A program made the translations under genes and the position numbers. From contig JAVKGX010000003.1 of assembly GCA_031432545.1 (NCBI GenBank), forward strand, positions 1 through 64,000: DNA of 64,000 bases, written 5' to 3'. Positions 45,775-56,716 of the stretch are shown here, piece after piece. Source of the DNA: Armatimonadota bacterium (GTDB lineage: Bacteria > Sysuimicrobiota > Sysuimicrobiia > Sysuimicrobiales > Sysuimicrobiaceae). Every line of letters starts with the position of its first letter. Position 1 is the first letter of the stretch. The notes beneath the pieces are model-generated. The model did no database searches. It was not told the origin of the DNA and saw nothing but the letters and a program-made list of their open reading frames with translations.

Positions 45775-46971
45775 TCAGCGGTTCTCCGTCAGTGTTCGCG
45801 GCTTCGTGCTCTGGGATCTCCGGACGTAGGGTACCGCGCCCTCTCCCAGGATCTGCCTGCGCAGCTTCTCTAGGGTGGCTGCGAACTCCACGAGGTCGGC
45901 GTCGGACCGCACCCCGGCTTCCAGCACCTGCAGCGCGCGGCGGAACCCCCCTCGGTCGCGTTCGGACAGGCGGGACGCGATGACCTCGGGTCCGGATGCG
46001 GCGCTCAGCCCGAGTCTGGGCGCCACCTCCCGGCGCCAGTGGTCCCACAGCGCAGTGGCGGCGGCACGGCGCGCTCCGGCACGGCGATACAGGCTGGCCA
46101 TGGAGTGCACGTACTCGACCGCGTAGCGGGTGCGCTCCGGCTCAGGCAGCGGCACCGGAGGCCCCAGGTGGGACCCGGCCGACAGTGCGAGCAGCGCGGC
46201 CGCGAGGGCGACCTGCACCAGGCCCCAACCCACGTTGCCTCCGAGCAGGCGCGACCAAGGGCTGCGCGGCTGGCCTCCGAAGCCGTGGACCACCTCGTCG
46301 AACGCGACCGCTCGCCCGTCTGCGTAACGGAAGAGCAGGTTGGCGGCCAGGACTGCGTTGTCTTCGGCGGCCAGGTGGCGGTTGGTGAACAGGTGGCTGT
46401 CGGCGATCACAACGACCCGGCCGGCCCCCAGACGGTGCTCGGTGATCAGCGGACCCGCTGAATCGGCCAGCAGCACCGTCCCCGGCCGCCCGCGCACGCC
46501 CGTGGTGACCCAGACCCGGCGCACGTCGCGCGCCACGTCGGGTGTGCCCCACACCTGGCGGACACGACCGGCCGGCGGTGCCAGCGCAGCCGCCCGCCGG
46601 TTGGAGGGTTCGCCGAGGAAGGGCGCCTGGTCGGGGTGTCCCTGGTAGATCAGCGTCCCACCGCTGCGCACCCAACGCGCGATCGCCGGATCACGCGAGG
46701 GGACGGTCGCCGGCGTCGTCCACAGTACGGCGATGCGCGGCGCGAGCTCGTCGTAGGGATCGCGCCAGGCGAACGCGCGGATGCCCATGCGCTGGGCCAG
46801 CAACAGCACAGCGCGCATACCGCTTTCGGTGCTGTTGAACGTGCTGAAGGGTACAGGCGCCTGCACGGGCGGGCGCTGCTGCACGATGCGGGCGTTCAGC
46901 CACCACAGGGCGGCCAGGGCTCCTGCCACCAGGAGCATCTGCGCGATCCCGATCTTCTGACGTATGGTCAT
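45775..46971 (-). CDS. DUF4350 domain membrane-anchored protein
   Basis: 398 residues from ATG 46971, ATGA overlap with the DUF4129 gene. An N-terminal helix (about 5-25) is followed by the glutamine-amidotransferase-like DUF4350 domain: FSTFNSTESGMRAVLLLAQR, WVRSGGTLIYQG, GAGRVVVIADSHLFTNRHL and ADGRAVAFDEVVHGFG, which is the conserved FDExxHG motif. A second helix lies near 255-275, then a charged soluble C-terminus. A standard companion of MoxR/DUF58. Confidence 0.88.
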   Translation of the reverse strand: MTIRQKIGIAQMLLVAGALAALWWLNARIVQQRPPVQAPVPFSTFNSTESGMRAVLLLAQRMGIRAFAWRDPYDELAPRIAVLWTTPATVPSRDPAIARWVRSGGTLIYQGHPDQAPFLGEPSNRRAAALAPPAGRVRQVWGTPDVARDVRRVWVTTGVRGRPGTVLLADSAGPLITEHRLGAGRVVVIADSHLFTNRHLAAEDNAVLAANLLFRYADGRAVAFDEVVHGFGGQPRSPWSRLLGGNVGWGLVQVALAAALLALSAGSHLGPPVPLPEPERTRYAVEYVHSMASLYRRAGARRAAATALWDHWRREVAPRLGLSAASGPEVIASRLSERDRGGFRRALQVLEAGVRSDADLVEFAATLEKLRRQILGEGAVPYVRRSQSTKPRTLTENR

Positions 46972-47585
46972 GCCGCAGCCTGTGCACGTTCGACCGCGTC
47001 GCACAACCGGTCCGCCTGCGCGTACGTCTCCGGCCCGGCCTGCGCCATGCCGTACCACACACGCTCGAACACCGTCGTCGCCTCCCACAGCGGCGCGCCG
47101 ACCGGTTCTGTCCGCAACACCGCCACCGCCTCCCAGTTCGTCCGCGCCGGACAGGGCGGCAGCGCACCTCGTCGCTCCAGTTCCGCCAGCATGGCGCGGT
47201 AGCGCGCCCGTACGGCGTCCCGGTAACGTCCCGCCGCAGCGAGCGCCGCCGCGGCGGCCCGGGCGACCTCCGGGTCACCGTCCTCGGTTTCAGGTTGGGG
47301 CGAGGTATGCGCCGCGCGCGACCTGTGGGCCATCCGAATGTGCGTGCGGCGGAGCAGCAATGCGACGGCGACCACCGAGAGCAACGCGACCACCACCGCC
47401 GCCGCGCCGCCGGCGGACAGCCCGCCGGTGGGCAAGACGATCGTGTCCCACCACCGCGCGACCTGCTCGAGCAGCTGCTGCCACAGACTCTGGACCGGGT
47501 CGGGCCGCAGCCCCTCCACTGCTTCGGCGGCCCAGCGCCGGATCTGGTCCGCAGCGGGGCGCGCCGCAGCCGCCACCGCGATCAC
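46968..47585 (-). CDS. DUF4129 domain membrane protein
   Basis: 205 residues from GTG 47585 (GTGA overlap with the upstream gene). One central helix (about 57-80: GGAAAVVVALLSVVAVALLL), then a cytosolic DUF4129 domain with YRDAVRARYRAMLAELERRG and a C-terminal VFERVWYGMAQ, the usual end of the family. Resembles the C-terminal part of transglutaminase-like membrane proteins of MoxR loci. Confidence 0.8.
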   Translation of the reverse strand: MIAVAAAARPAADQIRRWAAEAVEGLRPDPVQSLWQQLLEQVARWWDTIVLPTGGLSAGGAAAVVVALLSVVAVALLLRRTHIRMAHRSRAAHTSPQPETEDGDPEVARAAAAALAAAGRYRDAVRARYRAMLAELERRGALPPCPARTNWEAVAVLRTEPVGAPLWEATTVFERVWYGMAQAGPETYAQADRLCDAVERAQAAA

Positions 47586-48472
47586 CCTGCCACCTCGGGC
47601 GCCCCCCGCCGCAGGTCCCGCGCGAGGATCTGCAGATCCAAGCCTTCCTTGCGCACGCGCAGGTCGTAGTACAGCAGTGTCATCCCCGCCATCCGCATGG
47701 GCTCCAGCACGACGCCGATCAGCGCGTACAGCAGCTGTCCTGCCCCGGCGACGTCCTCCGTCCGCACGCCCACTGCGGCGAACCGCAGCGCCAGCGTGCC
47801 CACGGCGACGGCTGCGACCTGTACGACGGAGATCAGCAGCGACAGCAGCAGCAGGATGGCGAACGCCTTCCAGCCGAAACCCGCGGTCAGCCGCCAGGAC
47901 CGCTGCAGGGATGCCACCGCACCCAGACGTTCGACGACGACCGCCTGCGGAAACAGTTGCCAGCGCACGTAGATCAGCACGATCGCCACCAGCGCGGCCG
48001 CGGCCGCCAGCGCGGCGATCGCGACGGCGCCCGGCAGAAAGCCGGGTACGAGCGCACCGGCCGCCATCGGCGCGACGAACAGCAGCACGGTCGTGCCGAG
48101 GATCGCGCTCACCGACAGCACGAGCAAAAAGACGACCGCCAGCAGCGTGGTGGCGTGTCCCAGCATCCGGCGCAGGGCGTCGCCGACCCGCACGGTGCGG
48201 CCGAGCACGTGTTCGCTGGCGGCGTAGGCGAGCATCCCGGACCCGAGCGGGTAGGCGGTGAAGAAGAACAACAGGGACGACAACCCGCCCGCTTGCGATG
48301 CGATCTCCGGCAGGTTCACGCGCGGTGACAGGGTGCCGACCAACAGGTAGACGAGGACGTAAAACGGCAGGTAGACGGCCGCGGTCATCAACACGAACGG
48401 GACAAAATTGTCACGATACAGACGCACCGCACCGTCGAGGATCTCTCCGATCCGCAGCGGCCGCAGATGCAT
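47582..48472 (-). CDS. polytopic membrane protein of the MoxR locus (GPDPase membrane-domain-like)
   Basis: 296 residues with six or seven hydrophobic helices. It opens with LRPLRIGEILDGAVRLYRDN, the amphipathic start typical of the glycerophosphoryl diester phosphodiesterase membrane domain/YciC-like family that precedes DUF4129 genes. A periodic block VVERLGAVASLQRSWRLTAG, with the LxRSW motif of this family, lies in the middle. First gene of the MoxR run; function unknown. Confidence 0.82.
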   Translation of the reverse strand: MHLRPLRIGEILDGAVRLYRDNFVPFVLMTAAVYLPFYVLVYLLVGTLSPRVNLPEIASQAGGLSSLLFFFTAYPLGSGMLAYAASEHVLGRTVRVGDALRRMLGHATTLLAVVFLLVLSVSAILGTTVLLFVAPMAAGALVPGFLPGAVAIAALAAAAALVAIVLIYVRWQLFPQAVVVERLGAVASLQRSWRLTAGFGWKAFAILLLLSLLISVVQVAAVAVGTLALRFAAVGVRTEDVAGAGQLLYALIGVVLEPMRMAGMTLLYYDLRVRKEGLDLQILARDLRRGAPEVAG

Positions 48473-48582
48473 TCATCACCTCTTCACGGGGGATGTTCAA
48501 CAGTAGTGATATCGCCTCGGGCAGAGTGGGCATCTCGCCCGGGCCCGTGAGATGATGCAATTGTGTGAGGTGGATGGATCCC

Positions 48583-49758
48583 ATGTCTACGACACCGTAC
48601 CGAGTCTACACACCGCCGCCGCCGGAGGCACCGCCCCCGCCCCCTCCGCCCAGGCGCGGGATGGGATCGGGGACCGTCGTCCTGATCGTGCTGCTGTCCC
48701 TCGTCGGGGGTGCCCTCGGTGGCTACTTCGCCCCCCGGGCGCTCCCGCAGGCCCCACCGCAGTGGTCGCCCGGTCAACCCGCCTCGCCTGTGACGCCCGG
48801 CGCCGGTGTTACGCGCGTCGAGCGCGAGGAGTCGGTCGTCATCCGGGTGGTCGAGCAGGTGCGGCCCGCGGTGGTGAACATCCGAACCGTGGCGGTCACG
48901 CCCGACTTCTTCGGCCAGCTCTTCCCGCGGCAGGGTGCCGGCTCCGGCGTCATCGTCAGCCCGGACGGCTACATCCTCACGAACGACCACGTCGTCCGCG
49001 GCGCGCGGGAGATCAAGGTCACGCTGCTCAACGGCCGGACGCTCGACGGGCGGATCGTGGGGACCGATCCCCTGTCCGACCTCGCCGTGCTCAAAGTCGA
49101 CAGCCAGGACAGGCTGCCGGCCGCCGAGCTGGGCGATTCGCAGGCCCTCAAGGTTGGCCAGATGGCCATCGCCATCGGCAACCCGTTCGGTCTGGGCAGC
49201 ACGGTGACGGTCGGCGTGGTCAGCGCCCTGAACCGCACGATCCGCGACCCCGCCAGCGGGGTCTCGCTGGACAACCTGATCCAGACGGACGCGCCCATCA
49301 ACCCCGGCAACAGCGGAGGTCCGCTGGTCAACAGCGCCGGCCAGGTGATCGGCATCAACACCGCGATCATCCCGCAGGCGCAGGGGATCGGCTTTGCGAT
49401 CCCTTCGTCGGTCGCCCGCACGATCATGGATCAGCTGATCCGCACCGGAACGGTGCAGCGCCCGTTTTTCGGCATCGCCTACATCGAGATCACCCCCGAG
49501 GTCGCCTCCGCTTACGGGCTCGCCGCAGACCACGGCGTGCTCGTGCAGCAGGTCGTGCCCGGCAGTGGGGCGGAGCGGGCCGGCATCCGTCCGCTGGACA
49601 TCCTCGTGGAACTGGACGGACGGAAGATCGAGCGCGGTGCCGACTTCCAGGGAGAGATCTTCAACCGCAAGGTGGGCGACACCGTCCGGGTCACCGTCCT
49701 GCGCGGTGGGCAGCGCCTGTCGCTCGACGTGACGCTCGGCCAGCGGCCGCCCCAGTGA
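48583..49758 (+). CDS. htrA: HtrA/DegP-type membrane-anchored serine protease with PDZ domain
   Basis: 391 residues from ATG 48583, with GAGGTGG 9 bases upstream (GTG 48565 and ATG 48574 are earlier options). Pro-rich N-terminus, one helix (TVVLIVLLSLVGGALGGYFA), then a trypsin-fold domain with the triad His in ILTNDHVV, Asp in TDPLSDLAVLKV and Ser in PGNSGGPL. A C-terminal PDZ domain (IRPLDILVELDGRKIER) ends the protein. It degrades or refolds misfolded exported proteins at the membrane's outer face. Divergent from the MoxR run. Confidence 0.94.
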   Translation: MSTTPYRVYTPPPPEAPPPPPPPRRGMGSGTVVLIVLLSLVGGALGGYFAPRALPQAPPQWSPGQPASPVTPGAGVTRVEREESVVIRVVEQVRPAVVNIRTVAVTPDFFGQLFPRQGAGSGVIVSPDGYILTNDHVVRGAREIKVTLLNGRTLDGRIVGTDPLSDLAVLKVDSQDRLPAAELGDSQALKVGQMAIAIGNPFGLGSTVTVGVVSALNRTIRDPASGVSLDNLIQTDAPINPGNSGGPLVNSAGQVIGINTAIIPQAQGIGFAIPSSVARTIMDQLIRTGTVQRPFFGIAYIEITPEVASAYGLAADHGVLVQQVVPGSGAERAGIRPLDILVELDGRKIERGADFQGEIFNRKVGDTVRVTVLRGGQRLSLDVTLGQRPPQ

Positions 49759-49798
49759 GGGGACGCGCCATCGAGGGTCGGCGGCCCGCCGTCTGCGG

Positions 49799-50770
<972 letters not shown>

Positions 50771-50844
50771 GAGGCGCCCCCCTGACCGTCAGCGGTCCTC
50801 TTTGGTATTCGACGGAGCGCGGTGGCTTCCCGCCGGGCCGGTGG

Positions 50845-52674
50845 CTACATCATCTCCGGTGCAGGGACTCCGAGCAGGTCCAGTCCGGTGCGCAGGACGT
50901 CGCGCACCTGACGGGTGAGAGCGAGGCGCGCGCCGCGCAACCCGGGCGGCGCGTGGATCACCGAGGTGGCCGAGCTCCCGTCGGGGTTGCGGGCGTTGTA
51001 GTAGGCGTTCCAGGCGGCGCTGAGGTCGAGCAGATACTGGGCGAGGATGTGCGGCGTGCGTTCTGCGGCCGACGAGAGCACCGCTTCGGGGAACCCCAGC
51101 AACGCCTTCGCCAGCCCGACTTCGTACGACGTCACGAGGTCGTAGTCGGGGGCTTCTGTCGACAGCCCCGCGTCGGCGGCCTTTCGGAGGATCGAGTCGG
51201 CGCGGGCATGCGCGTACTGCACGTACGGCCCGGAGTCACCGTCGAACGACAGCGCCTGCTCCCAACGGAAGTCGATCTGCCGTCGTGGCTCCGTCTTGAC
51301 CATCGCAAACCGCAGCGCACCGATGCCGACTGTCTCGGCCACGCCGTCGGGGTCGGGATGGTCAGGGTTTTTCTCGGCAACCACGGTTCGAGCCCGTCGG
51401 ACCGCCTCCGCGACGAGGTCGTCGACCGAGATCGTATGCCCCCGTCGACCGGAGATGCGCCTGCCCTCCAGCGTCACCGTCTCGTAGGCGAGGTGGTGGG
51501 CGCGCTGGGCCAGATCGGGACGGCCGGCCACCGCGAGCGCGGTGCGGACGACGAGCTGCGGATAGCTCTGGGTCACGTCGATGACGTTGATCGTCTCGTC
51601 GCAGCCGCCGAACGGCATGTCCGGCTTGCCCTCGGGCACCGTCGTGTACAGCGGCCTTCCCGACGGCTGCGTGTCGAACCGCGCGTAGGCCAAGCCTCCC
51701 AGCAACCCCATCTTCCAAAACTGGAACGCGATGTCCTTGGCCGGATACGTTGCGGTCCCGTCGGACCTCAGCAGTACGAGGTAGGGGTCTTCCAGCCCTG
51801 CCACGAACGGGGAGGTGTCCATCACCAGCGCGCCGGCGTACTTGCCCTCGGTGGGCCGGAAGACGTGCGGGTTGCGTTCCAGCAGGGCGATCGCCTGGTG
51901 CAGGAGCCCGCTGCGGACGATGTCGGACTCCCACACGAGCAGGTCGTACTCGGCGCCCAGGCGCCATATCGTCTGCAGTTGCGCCCGGAGGATCCGCTCG
52001 ACCTCCCCGCGCAGTTCACCCGACTCCAGACGGTGGATCGTCTGGCGGATCCCCGGTTCCAGCTCGGCGAGGCGTGCTGCGTCCTCCATGTCGCGGTGCA
52101 ACCGGACGTAGGCTTCGCCCACCCAGTGGTCGTACTTGCGGGTCCCGTCGTGGCGCAGTCCGTAGTGGCGGACGGCGAACAGCGACTCGGCGACCTGCCG
52201 ACCGGTGTCGTCGATATAGTTCGTGACCTCGACGCGGTGGCCGGCGTAGGCCAGGATGCGGGCGATCGCGTCACCCAGCGCCACGTTGCGCAGGTGGCCC
52301 ACATGCAGCTCCTTGTTAGGGTTGACCGAGGAGTGCTCGACCATGACCTTGCCGGGCCGGTGCGGGAATGGCTCCAGCGGTCGCGCTGCGGCTTGCGTGA
52401 GGTGGCCGGGTTCGAACGTGAAGTTCAGGTAGCCCCCGGCGGCCTCGACGCGGCGCACGCCGTGCGGGGGCTCGATCGCGGAGGCGAGTTCGGCCGCGAT
52501 CTGTGCCGGTGGTCGGCGCAGCATCCTGGCGAGGGTGAAAGCGACCGGCGTGCCGTAGTCTCCGGGTCGCTCGGGGGGTGTGGGCTGGAGTCGGATCTCG
52601 ACGGACGCATCCGCGCCGATCGCCGCGACCGCACGCCGGATCGCTTGTCGGAGGTCGGCCTGCACGTCGTGCAT
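50845..52674 (-). CDS. argS: arginyl-tRNA synthetase
   Basis: 609 residues from ATG 52674 (MHDVQADLRQAIRR); the frame upstream to 53211 overlaps the divergent gene and is rejected. N-terminal Add-1 domain, then the class I signature EHSSVNPNKELHVGHLRNVA (HIGH-type HVGH), a catalytic Rossmann core, ERTHIL/ALLGFPEAVLSSAAERTPH in the DALR anticodon-binding domain, and the family's invariant end reading LGVPAPEMM. The second signature reads GRRISGRRGHTISVDDL; like many ArgS it lacks a standard KMSKS lysine. Confidence 0.97.
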   Translation of the reverse strand: MHDVQADLRQAIRRAVAAIGADASVEIRLQPTPPERPGDYGTPVAFTLARMLRRPPAQIAAELASAIEPPHGVRRVEAAGGYLNFTFEPGHLTQAAARPLEPFPHRPGKVMVEHSSVNPNKELHVGHLRNVALGDAIARILAYAGHRVEVTNYIDDTGRQVAESLFAVRHYGLRHDGTRKYDHWVGEAYVRLHRDMEDAARLAELEPGIRQTIHRLESGELRGEVERILRAQLQTIWRLGAEYDLLVWESDIVRSGLLHQAIALLERNPHVFRPTEGKYAGALVMDTSPFVAGLEDPYLVLLRSDGTATYPAKDIAFQFWKMGLLGGLAYARFDTQPSGRPLYTTVPEGKPDMPFGGCDETINVIDVTQSYPQLVVRTALAVAGRPDLAQRAHHLAYETVTLEGRRISGRRGHTISVDDLVAEAVRRARTVVAEKNPDHPDPDGVAETVGIGALRFAMVKTEPRRQIDFRWEQALSFDGDSGPYVQYAHARADSILRKAADAGLSTEAPDYDLVTSYEVGLAKALLGFPEAVLSSAAERTPHILAQYLLDLSAAWNAYYNARNPDGSSATSVIHAPPGLRGARLALTRQVRDVLRTGLDLLGVPAPEMM

Positions 52675-52737
52675 ACCCAGGATCGTAGCAGACGGGACGG
52701 CCGCGCCGTACCGAGACAGTGCCCGCCGGGGTGGGGA

Positions 52738-52746
52738 TGTTATAAT
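52738..52746 (+). promoter_or_regulatory. extended -10 promoter, probable leaderless start at 52753
   Basis: TGTTATAAT (TGN-TATAAT), then six bases and GTG 52753. The expected transcription start falls on the start codon, and there is no Shine-Dalgarno. Confidence 0.6.
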
Positions 52747-52752
52747 GCGACC

Positions 52753-53103
52753 GTGGCGATGGCCCGCGAGTTTTTGGACAAGGTCGTCCGGTCGGTCAAG
52801 GAGGGGGCGACCTCGGTGGCGCGCGAGTCGGAGAGGCTCGCGCGCATGGCGCGCGTGCGGCTGGAGATCGGAAACCTGCAGGCCAAGCTGAACAGCCACT
52901 ATGAAGAGATCGGCCGTCTGGTGCACGCGCGGTTCCGGTCTGGGTCGCTCGCCGATCCCGATCTCGCCGGGCTGTGCGCGCAGGCCGAGGACGTCGACCG
53001 GCAGATCCAGCGCCTTGAGCACGAACTCGGAGAGCTCCGGGCTTCGGAGGGCAAGCCCGAGGCGCAGGCTGCCGACGCTGCAACCGAGTCGCGCGAGGAC
53101 TGA
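52753..53103 (+). CDS. small coiled-coil protein of unknown function
   Basis: 116 residues from GTG 52753 (ATG 52759 two codons on, MAREFLDKVVRSVKEG). Almost entirely helical: a basic N-terminal helix followed by VRLEIGNLQAKLNSHYEEIG and a second long helix, RQIQRLEHELGELRASE, with a loose acidic tail. Resembles small coiled-coil proteins that elsewhere carry a zinc ribbon, which is absent here. Divergent from argS and transcribed toward the SLH protein gene. Confidence 0.75.
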   Translation: MAMAREFLDKVVRSVKEGATSVARESERLARMARVRLEIGNLQAKLNSHYEEIGRLVHARFRSGSLADPDLAGLCAQAEDVDRQIQRLEHELGELRASEGKPEAQAADAATESRED

Positions 53104-53167
53104 CCGCTCGCGGCCCGCTCGATCCCCCAGTCGCGACGTTTCGAAACCCAGGAGGACCGTGGAAGCG

Positions 53168-54424
53168 ATGAAGCGTCTTGCCGTTCGCACGCTAGTAGCC
53201 CTGCTGGTCACCGCGCTCGCGGGAGCAGCGGTGGCTGCACAGATCTACACCGACGTCGCCGGCCGGCCTGAGCAGCGGATGCTCGAGAAACTGGCGGCCC
53301 GGGGTGTCTTCGAGATCCCCCAGGACCGACGGTTCCGCCCTGACGACAAGATCAACCGGCTGGACTTCGTCCTGGCGCTGGGCCGTGCGGTGGGCCTGCG
53401 GGAAGGTGGAGGCACGCTGCCGGAGTACCGGGACCTGAACGAGATCCCCGCGGCGGCCCGCGGGATGCTGGCGGCGCTCGTCCATTCCGGGACGGTGAAC
53501 CAGACCACCGCGGTGCGGCGCACGCAGGAGATCGAGGTCATCATGGAGACCGACAAGGGTACCTATGGCCCGGGAGAGAACATCCGCCTGCGGCTGTGGG
53601 TGCGCAACACGTCGGGCCGGGCGGTCGAGCTGGAGTTTCCGACCTCGCAGCAGTTCGACTTCATCATCCGCAACCAGGCCGGCGCGGAGGTCGCCCGCTG
53701 GTCGCTGGGCCAGCAGTTCACGACGCAGGGGTTGCGGCTGACGGTGCAGCCCAACCAGCGGGTCCTAGTGGGCGAGACAGCGGGGTGGCGGCAGCTGGAT
53801 CAGAACGACCGGCCCGTCCCACCCGGACGCTACGAGATCATCGGCGTGGTGACCTCCCGGCCCCAGCTCGCGCCGGTGACGATCTTCTACACGAAGGGGT
53901 TCGTTTCTGCATTTCCGGACAACACCTTCCGTCCGCGCGCCGACATCTCGCGCGCTGAGGTCGCCGAGTACGCGATCCGGGCTTCGGGGCTGGAGCAGGA
54001 GGCGATGGCCAAGCGCGGCAGCACCATCCAGGCCGCCGACGCCGCCGACGTGAAGGCCGAGCACCGGGGCTACGTGGCTTTGGGGATCGAGCGCAGGATG
54101 CTGGCGCTGGCCAACAACCGGGTGCGGCCCAACGAGCCGGCCACGCGCCTGGACGCCGCGGTCGCCCTCGACGTCGTGATGGAGGTGCTGGGCCGCTACA
54201 ACTTCATCAAGGGACGGCTGCGCGCCATCCAGCCCGGCAACCCGGCCATCCTGTCGATCTCCGAGGGGGCCACCATCCGCAACTTTCGACTCTCGCCGGT
54301 CCTCGCCGTCTATCGCAACGACCGGCCGGCGCAGCTGGGCGACTTGAAACCGAACGACGAATTGGCGATGCTGGTGCAGGGAGACGTCGGGGACGTGACG
54401 TATATCGAGGCGAAGGGTCCGTAG
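53168..54424 (+). CDS. secreted S-layer homology protein with a central BsuPI-like domain
   Basis: 418 residues from ATG 53168, with AGGA and GGAAGCG upstream. Signal peptide RTLVALLVTALAGAAVAA. About 25-75 is an SLH repeat (IYTDVAGRP... FRPDDKINRLDFVLALGRAV), and about 85-110 a degenerate one. About 118-235 is an immunoglobulin-like BsuPI (proteinase inhibitor) domain, ENIRLRLWVRNTSGRAVELE through PPGRYEIIGVV. A third SLH repeat follows at about 245-280, FVSAFPDNTFRPRADISRAE, with a further one to about 345. The tail after 350 looks like a small beta domain. It probably binds the cell wall or S-layer. Confidence 0.85.
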   Translation: MKRLAVRTLVALLVTALAGAAVAAQIYTDVAGRPEQRMLEKLAARGVFEIPQDRRFRPDDKINRLDFVLALGRAVGLREGGGTLPEYRDLNEIPAAARGMLAALVHSGTVNQTTAVRRTQEIEVIMETDKGTYGPGENIRLRLWVRNTSGRAVELEFPTSQQFDFIIRNQAGAEVARWSLGQQFTTQGLRLTVQPNQRVLVGETAGWRQLDQNDRPVPPGRYEIIGVVTSRPQLAPVTIFYTKGFVSAFPDNTFRPRADISRAEVAEYAIRASGLEQEAMAKRGSTIQAADAADVKAEHRGYVALGIERRMLALANNRVRPNEPATRLDAAVALDVVMEVLGRYNFIKGRLRAIQPGNPAILSISEGATIRNFRLSPVLAVYRNDRPAQLGDLKPNDELAMLVQGDVGDVTYIEAKGP

Positions 54425-54427
54425 GCG

Positions 54428-55105
54428 ATGAAGTTCTTCCTGGACACCGCCAACGTCGAACAGGTCCGCACGGCGGCCTCGTGGGGCATCCTGGACGGTG
54501 TGACGACCAACCCCACGCTCGTCGCCCGGGAAGGGCGGGAGCACAGGGCTTTGATCCAGGAGATCGCGCGCTACGTGCGGGGGCCGATCAGCGTGGAAAC
54601 CACGAGCCTCGACGCCGAGGGCATGGTCCGGGAGGCAGAGGAGTTCGTGGGCTGGGTGGACAACGTGGTGGTCAAGGTCCCCATGACCCCGGAGGGGTTG
54701 CGGGCGGTCGTGGCGCTGCGTGACCGCAACATCCGCACCAATGTGACCCTGGTGTTCACGCCGATGCAGGCGTTGCTGGCGGCCAAGGCGGGTGCGTACT
54801 TCGTGAGCCCGTTCGTGGGCCGCCTGGACGACATCGGCCACGTCGGCATGGACGTCGTGCGCGACGCGGTCGAGATCCTCCAGTCGTACGGTTACGACAC
54901 GCAGGTGCTGGCCGCCAGCCTGCGCAGTCCCCTGCACGTGCTGGAGGCAGCCCGAGCCGGCGCCGACATCGCGACGATGCCGTTCGCCACGCTGGAGTCG
55001 CTGTTCCGACACCCCCTGACTGACCAGGGGATCGAGCGGTTCTTGGCGGATTGGCGCAGACTGCAGGCGGAGCTGGAAGACCGCCGCGCGAAGGTCGGCA
55101 GCTAA
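54428..55105 (+). CDS. transaldolase-like fructose-6-phosphate aldolase/transaldolase (TalC/FSA type)
   Basis: 225 residues. [33 protein letters not shown] and the Schiff-base Lys in [16 protein letters not shown], then [30 protein letters not shown] and the C-terminal [20 protein letters not shown] match the short TalC/MipB subfamily. It is either a pentose-phosphate transaldolase or a fructose-6-phosphate aldolase. It starts three bases after the SLH gene stop and lies upstream of rho. Confidence 0.92.
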   Translation: MKFFLDTANVEQVRTAASWGILDGVTTNPTLVAREGREHRALIQEIARYVRGPISVETTSLDAEGMVREAEEFVGWVDNVVVKVPMTPEGLRAVVALRDRNIRTNVTLVFTPMQALLAAKAGAYFVSPFVGRLDDIGHVGMDVVRDAVEILQSYGYDTQVLAASLRSPLHVLEAARAGADIATMPFATLESLFRHPLTDQGIERFLADWRRLQAELEDRRAKVGS

Positions 55106-55214
55106 CCTCCGACGGAGTTTCGCCGCAGGCGATCCCGAACACTCGCATCGAGAAGGACACCGACCGGGCGGGATGGCTCCGCGCCGGGTCGCCGCCTACG
55201 GAGGTGGGGTCAAC

Positions 55215-56480
55215 TTGGCACTGGCAGAGCTGGAAGCCAAGAACCTGAGTGAACTGCAGGAGATGGCGAAGGAGCTCAACATCGCCAACTTCCGGCGGTA
55301 CCGCAAACAGGAACTGGTGATGCGCATCCTCCAGGCGCAGACCGAGCAGTCGGGGCTGATGTTCCGCTCCGGCATCCTCGAGATCATGTCGGAGGGCTAC
55401 GGCTTCCTGCGCGCTGCCGGATACCTGCCCGGCTCGGAGGACATCTACGTCTCACCGTCGCAGATCAAGCGGTTCGGGCTGCGCGTGGGGGATGAGGTGT
55501 TGGGCCAGGTACGGCCGCCCAAGGACAACGAGAAGTACTACGCGCTGCTGCGTGTCGAGGCGGTGAACGGCCTCGATCCCGAGCAGGCCCGAAACCGCCC
55601 CAACTTCGAGAGCCTCACCCCGGTTTTCCCCTACGAGCGGTTCAAGCTGGAATCCAACGGCGACCTGACCACGCGGATCGTCGATCTGTTCGCCCCCATC
55701 GGCAAGGGGCAGCGGGCGATGATCGTCTCCCCGCCCAAGGCTGGCAAAACGACCTTCCTCAAGAAGATCGGCCAGGCGATCGTCCAGAACCACCCTGAGG
55801 TCTACCTGATGGTGCTCCTGCTGGACGAGCGGCCGGAGGAGGTCACGGACATGCGCCGCTCGGTCGAGGCGGAGGTGATCGCGAGCACCTTCGACCGGCC
55901 GCCCGAAGAGCACGTGCAGGTCGCCGACCTGGTGCTGGAGCGCGCCAAGCGCATCGTCGAGGGCAAGCGCGACGTGGTCGTTCTCCTCGACAGCCTGACA
56001 CGGTTTGCGCGCGCCAACAACCTGGTGATCCCGCCATCTGGACGTACGCTGTCGGGTGGATTGGACCCCGCGGCGCTGCACCGCCCCAAGCGCTTCTTCG
56101 GGGCGGCGCGGAAGATCGAAGAAGGCGGCAGCCTGACGATCGTCGCTACCGCCCTGATCGACACCGGCAGCCGCATGGACGACATGGTGTACGAGGAGTT
56201 CAAGGGTACGGGCAACATGGAAGTGCACCTGAACCGGCGGCTGCAGGAGCGGCGCACGTTCCCGGCGATCGACCTCAAGATGTCCGGCACTCGGCGCGAC
56301 GACCTGCTGCTGACCGAAGAAGAGCTGCGCAAGGTTTGGGTGCTGCGGAAGTCCCTGGAGCAGCTGGACACGGTCGCGATGACCGAGCTGATCCTCGACC
56401 GCATGCGCAAGACCCCCAACAACTCCGCGTTCTTGCGCTCGATCGTCAAGTCCTCCGAGGAAGATGTGCGCGTCGGCTGA
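55215..56480 (+). CDS. rho: transcription termination factor Rho
   Basis: 421 residues from TTG 55215, with GGAGGTG 8 bases upstream; ATG 55173 would add 14 residues with no ribosome site. The N-terminal Rho_N helices ([20 protein letters not shown]) are followed by the cold-shock-like RNA-binding domain [20 protein letters not shown], Walker [22 protein letters not shown] (Walker B region), and the Q- and R-loops [14 protein letters not shown] and [17 protein letters not shown]. Hexameric helicase that ends unneeded transcripts; consistent with the scarcity of clear T-tract terminators in this window. Confidence 0.97.
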   Translation: MALAELEAKNLSELQEMAKELNIANFRRYRKQELVMRILQAQTEQSGLMFRSGILEIMSEGYGFLRAAGYLPGSEDIYVSPSQIKRFGLRVGDEVLGQVRPPKDNEKYYALLRVEAVNGLDPEQARNRPNFESLTPVFPYERFKLESNGDLTTRIVDLFAPIGKGQRAMIVSPPKAGKTTFLKKIGQAIVQNHPEVYLMVLLLDERPEEVTDMRRSVEAEVIASTFDRPPEEHVQVADLVLERAKRIVEGKRDVVVLLDSLTRFARANNLVIPPSGRTLSGGLDPAALHRPKRFFGAARKIEEGGSLTIVATALIDTGSRMDDMVYEEFKGTGNMEVHLNRRLQERRTFPAIDLKMSGTRRDDLLLTEEELRKVWVLRKSLEQLDTVAMTELILDRMRKTPNNSAFLRSIVKSSEEDVRVG

Positions 56481-56716
56481 CGGCTCCCGCCGGCGCGGCG
56501 TCCGCAGCGGCCATCGGGTGTGCCTGCCCCCCCCGAGTCGACATCGCCATGGCCATCCCCATAGACGGGCTCCGACCAGCGAAGCGGGCGACGATACGTT
56601 CGGGTCTATGCGCAGTTGACGACTCCGGTTAGAATCAGGCTTGGTTCGTCTCGGTCTGTCGCCCACTGACACCGAACTCCGAGACAATCTGGATCGCTCC
56701 GGGGAGGGAATGGCAG

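Noticed and set aside
50953-53103. 716-codon open frame on the plus strand
   Set aside because: Antisense to argS over most of its length; only the last 116 codons (from GTG 52753) look like a real protein and have their own promoter.
56481-56716. Gene or RNA in the 236-base gap after rho
   Set aside because: No ORF with coding character and no recognisable RNA fold; a TAGAAT box at 56630-56635 may be part of the M23 gene promoter.
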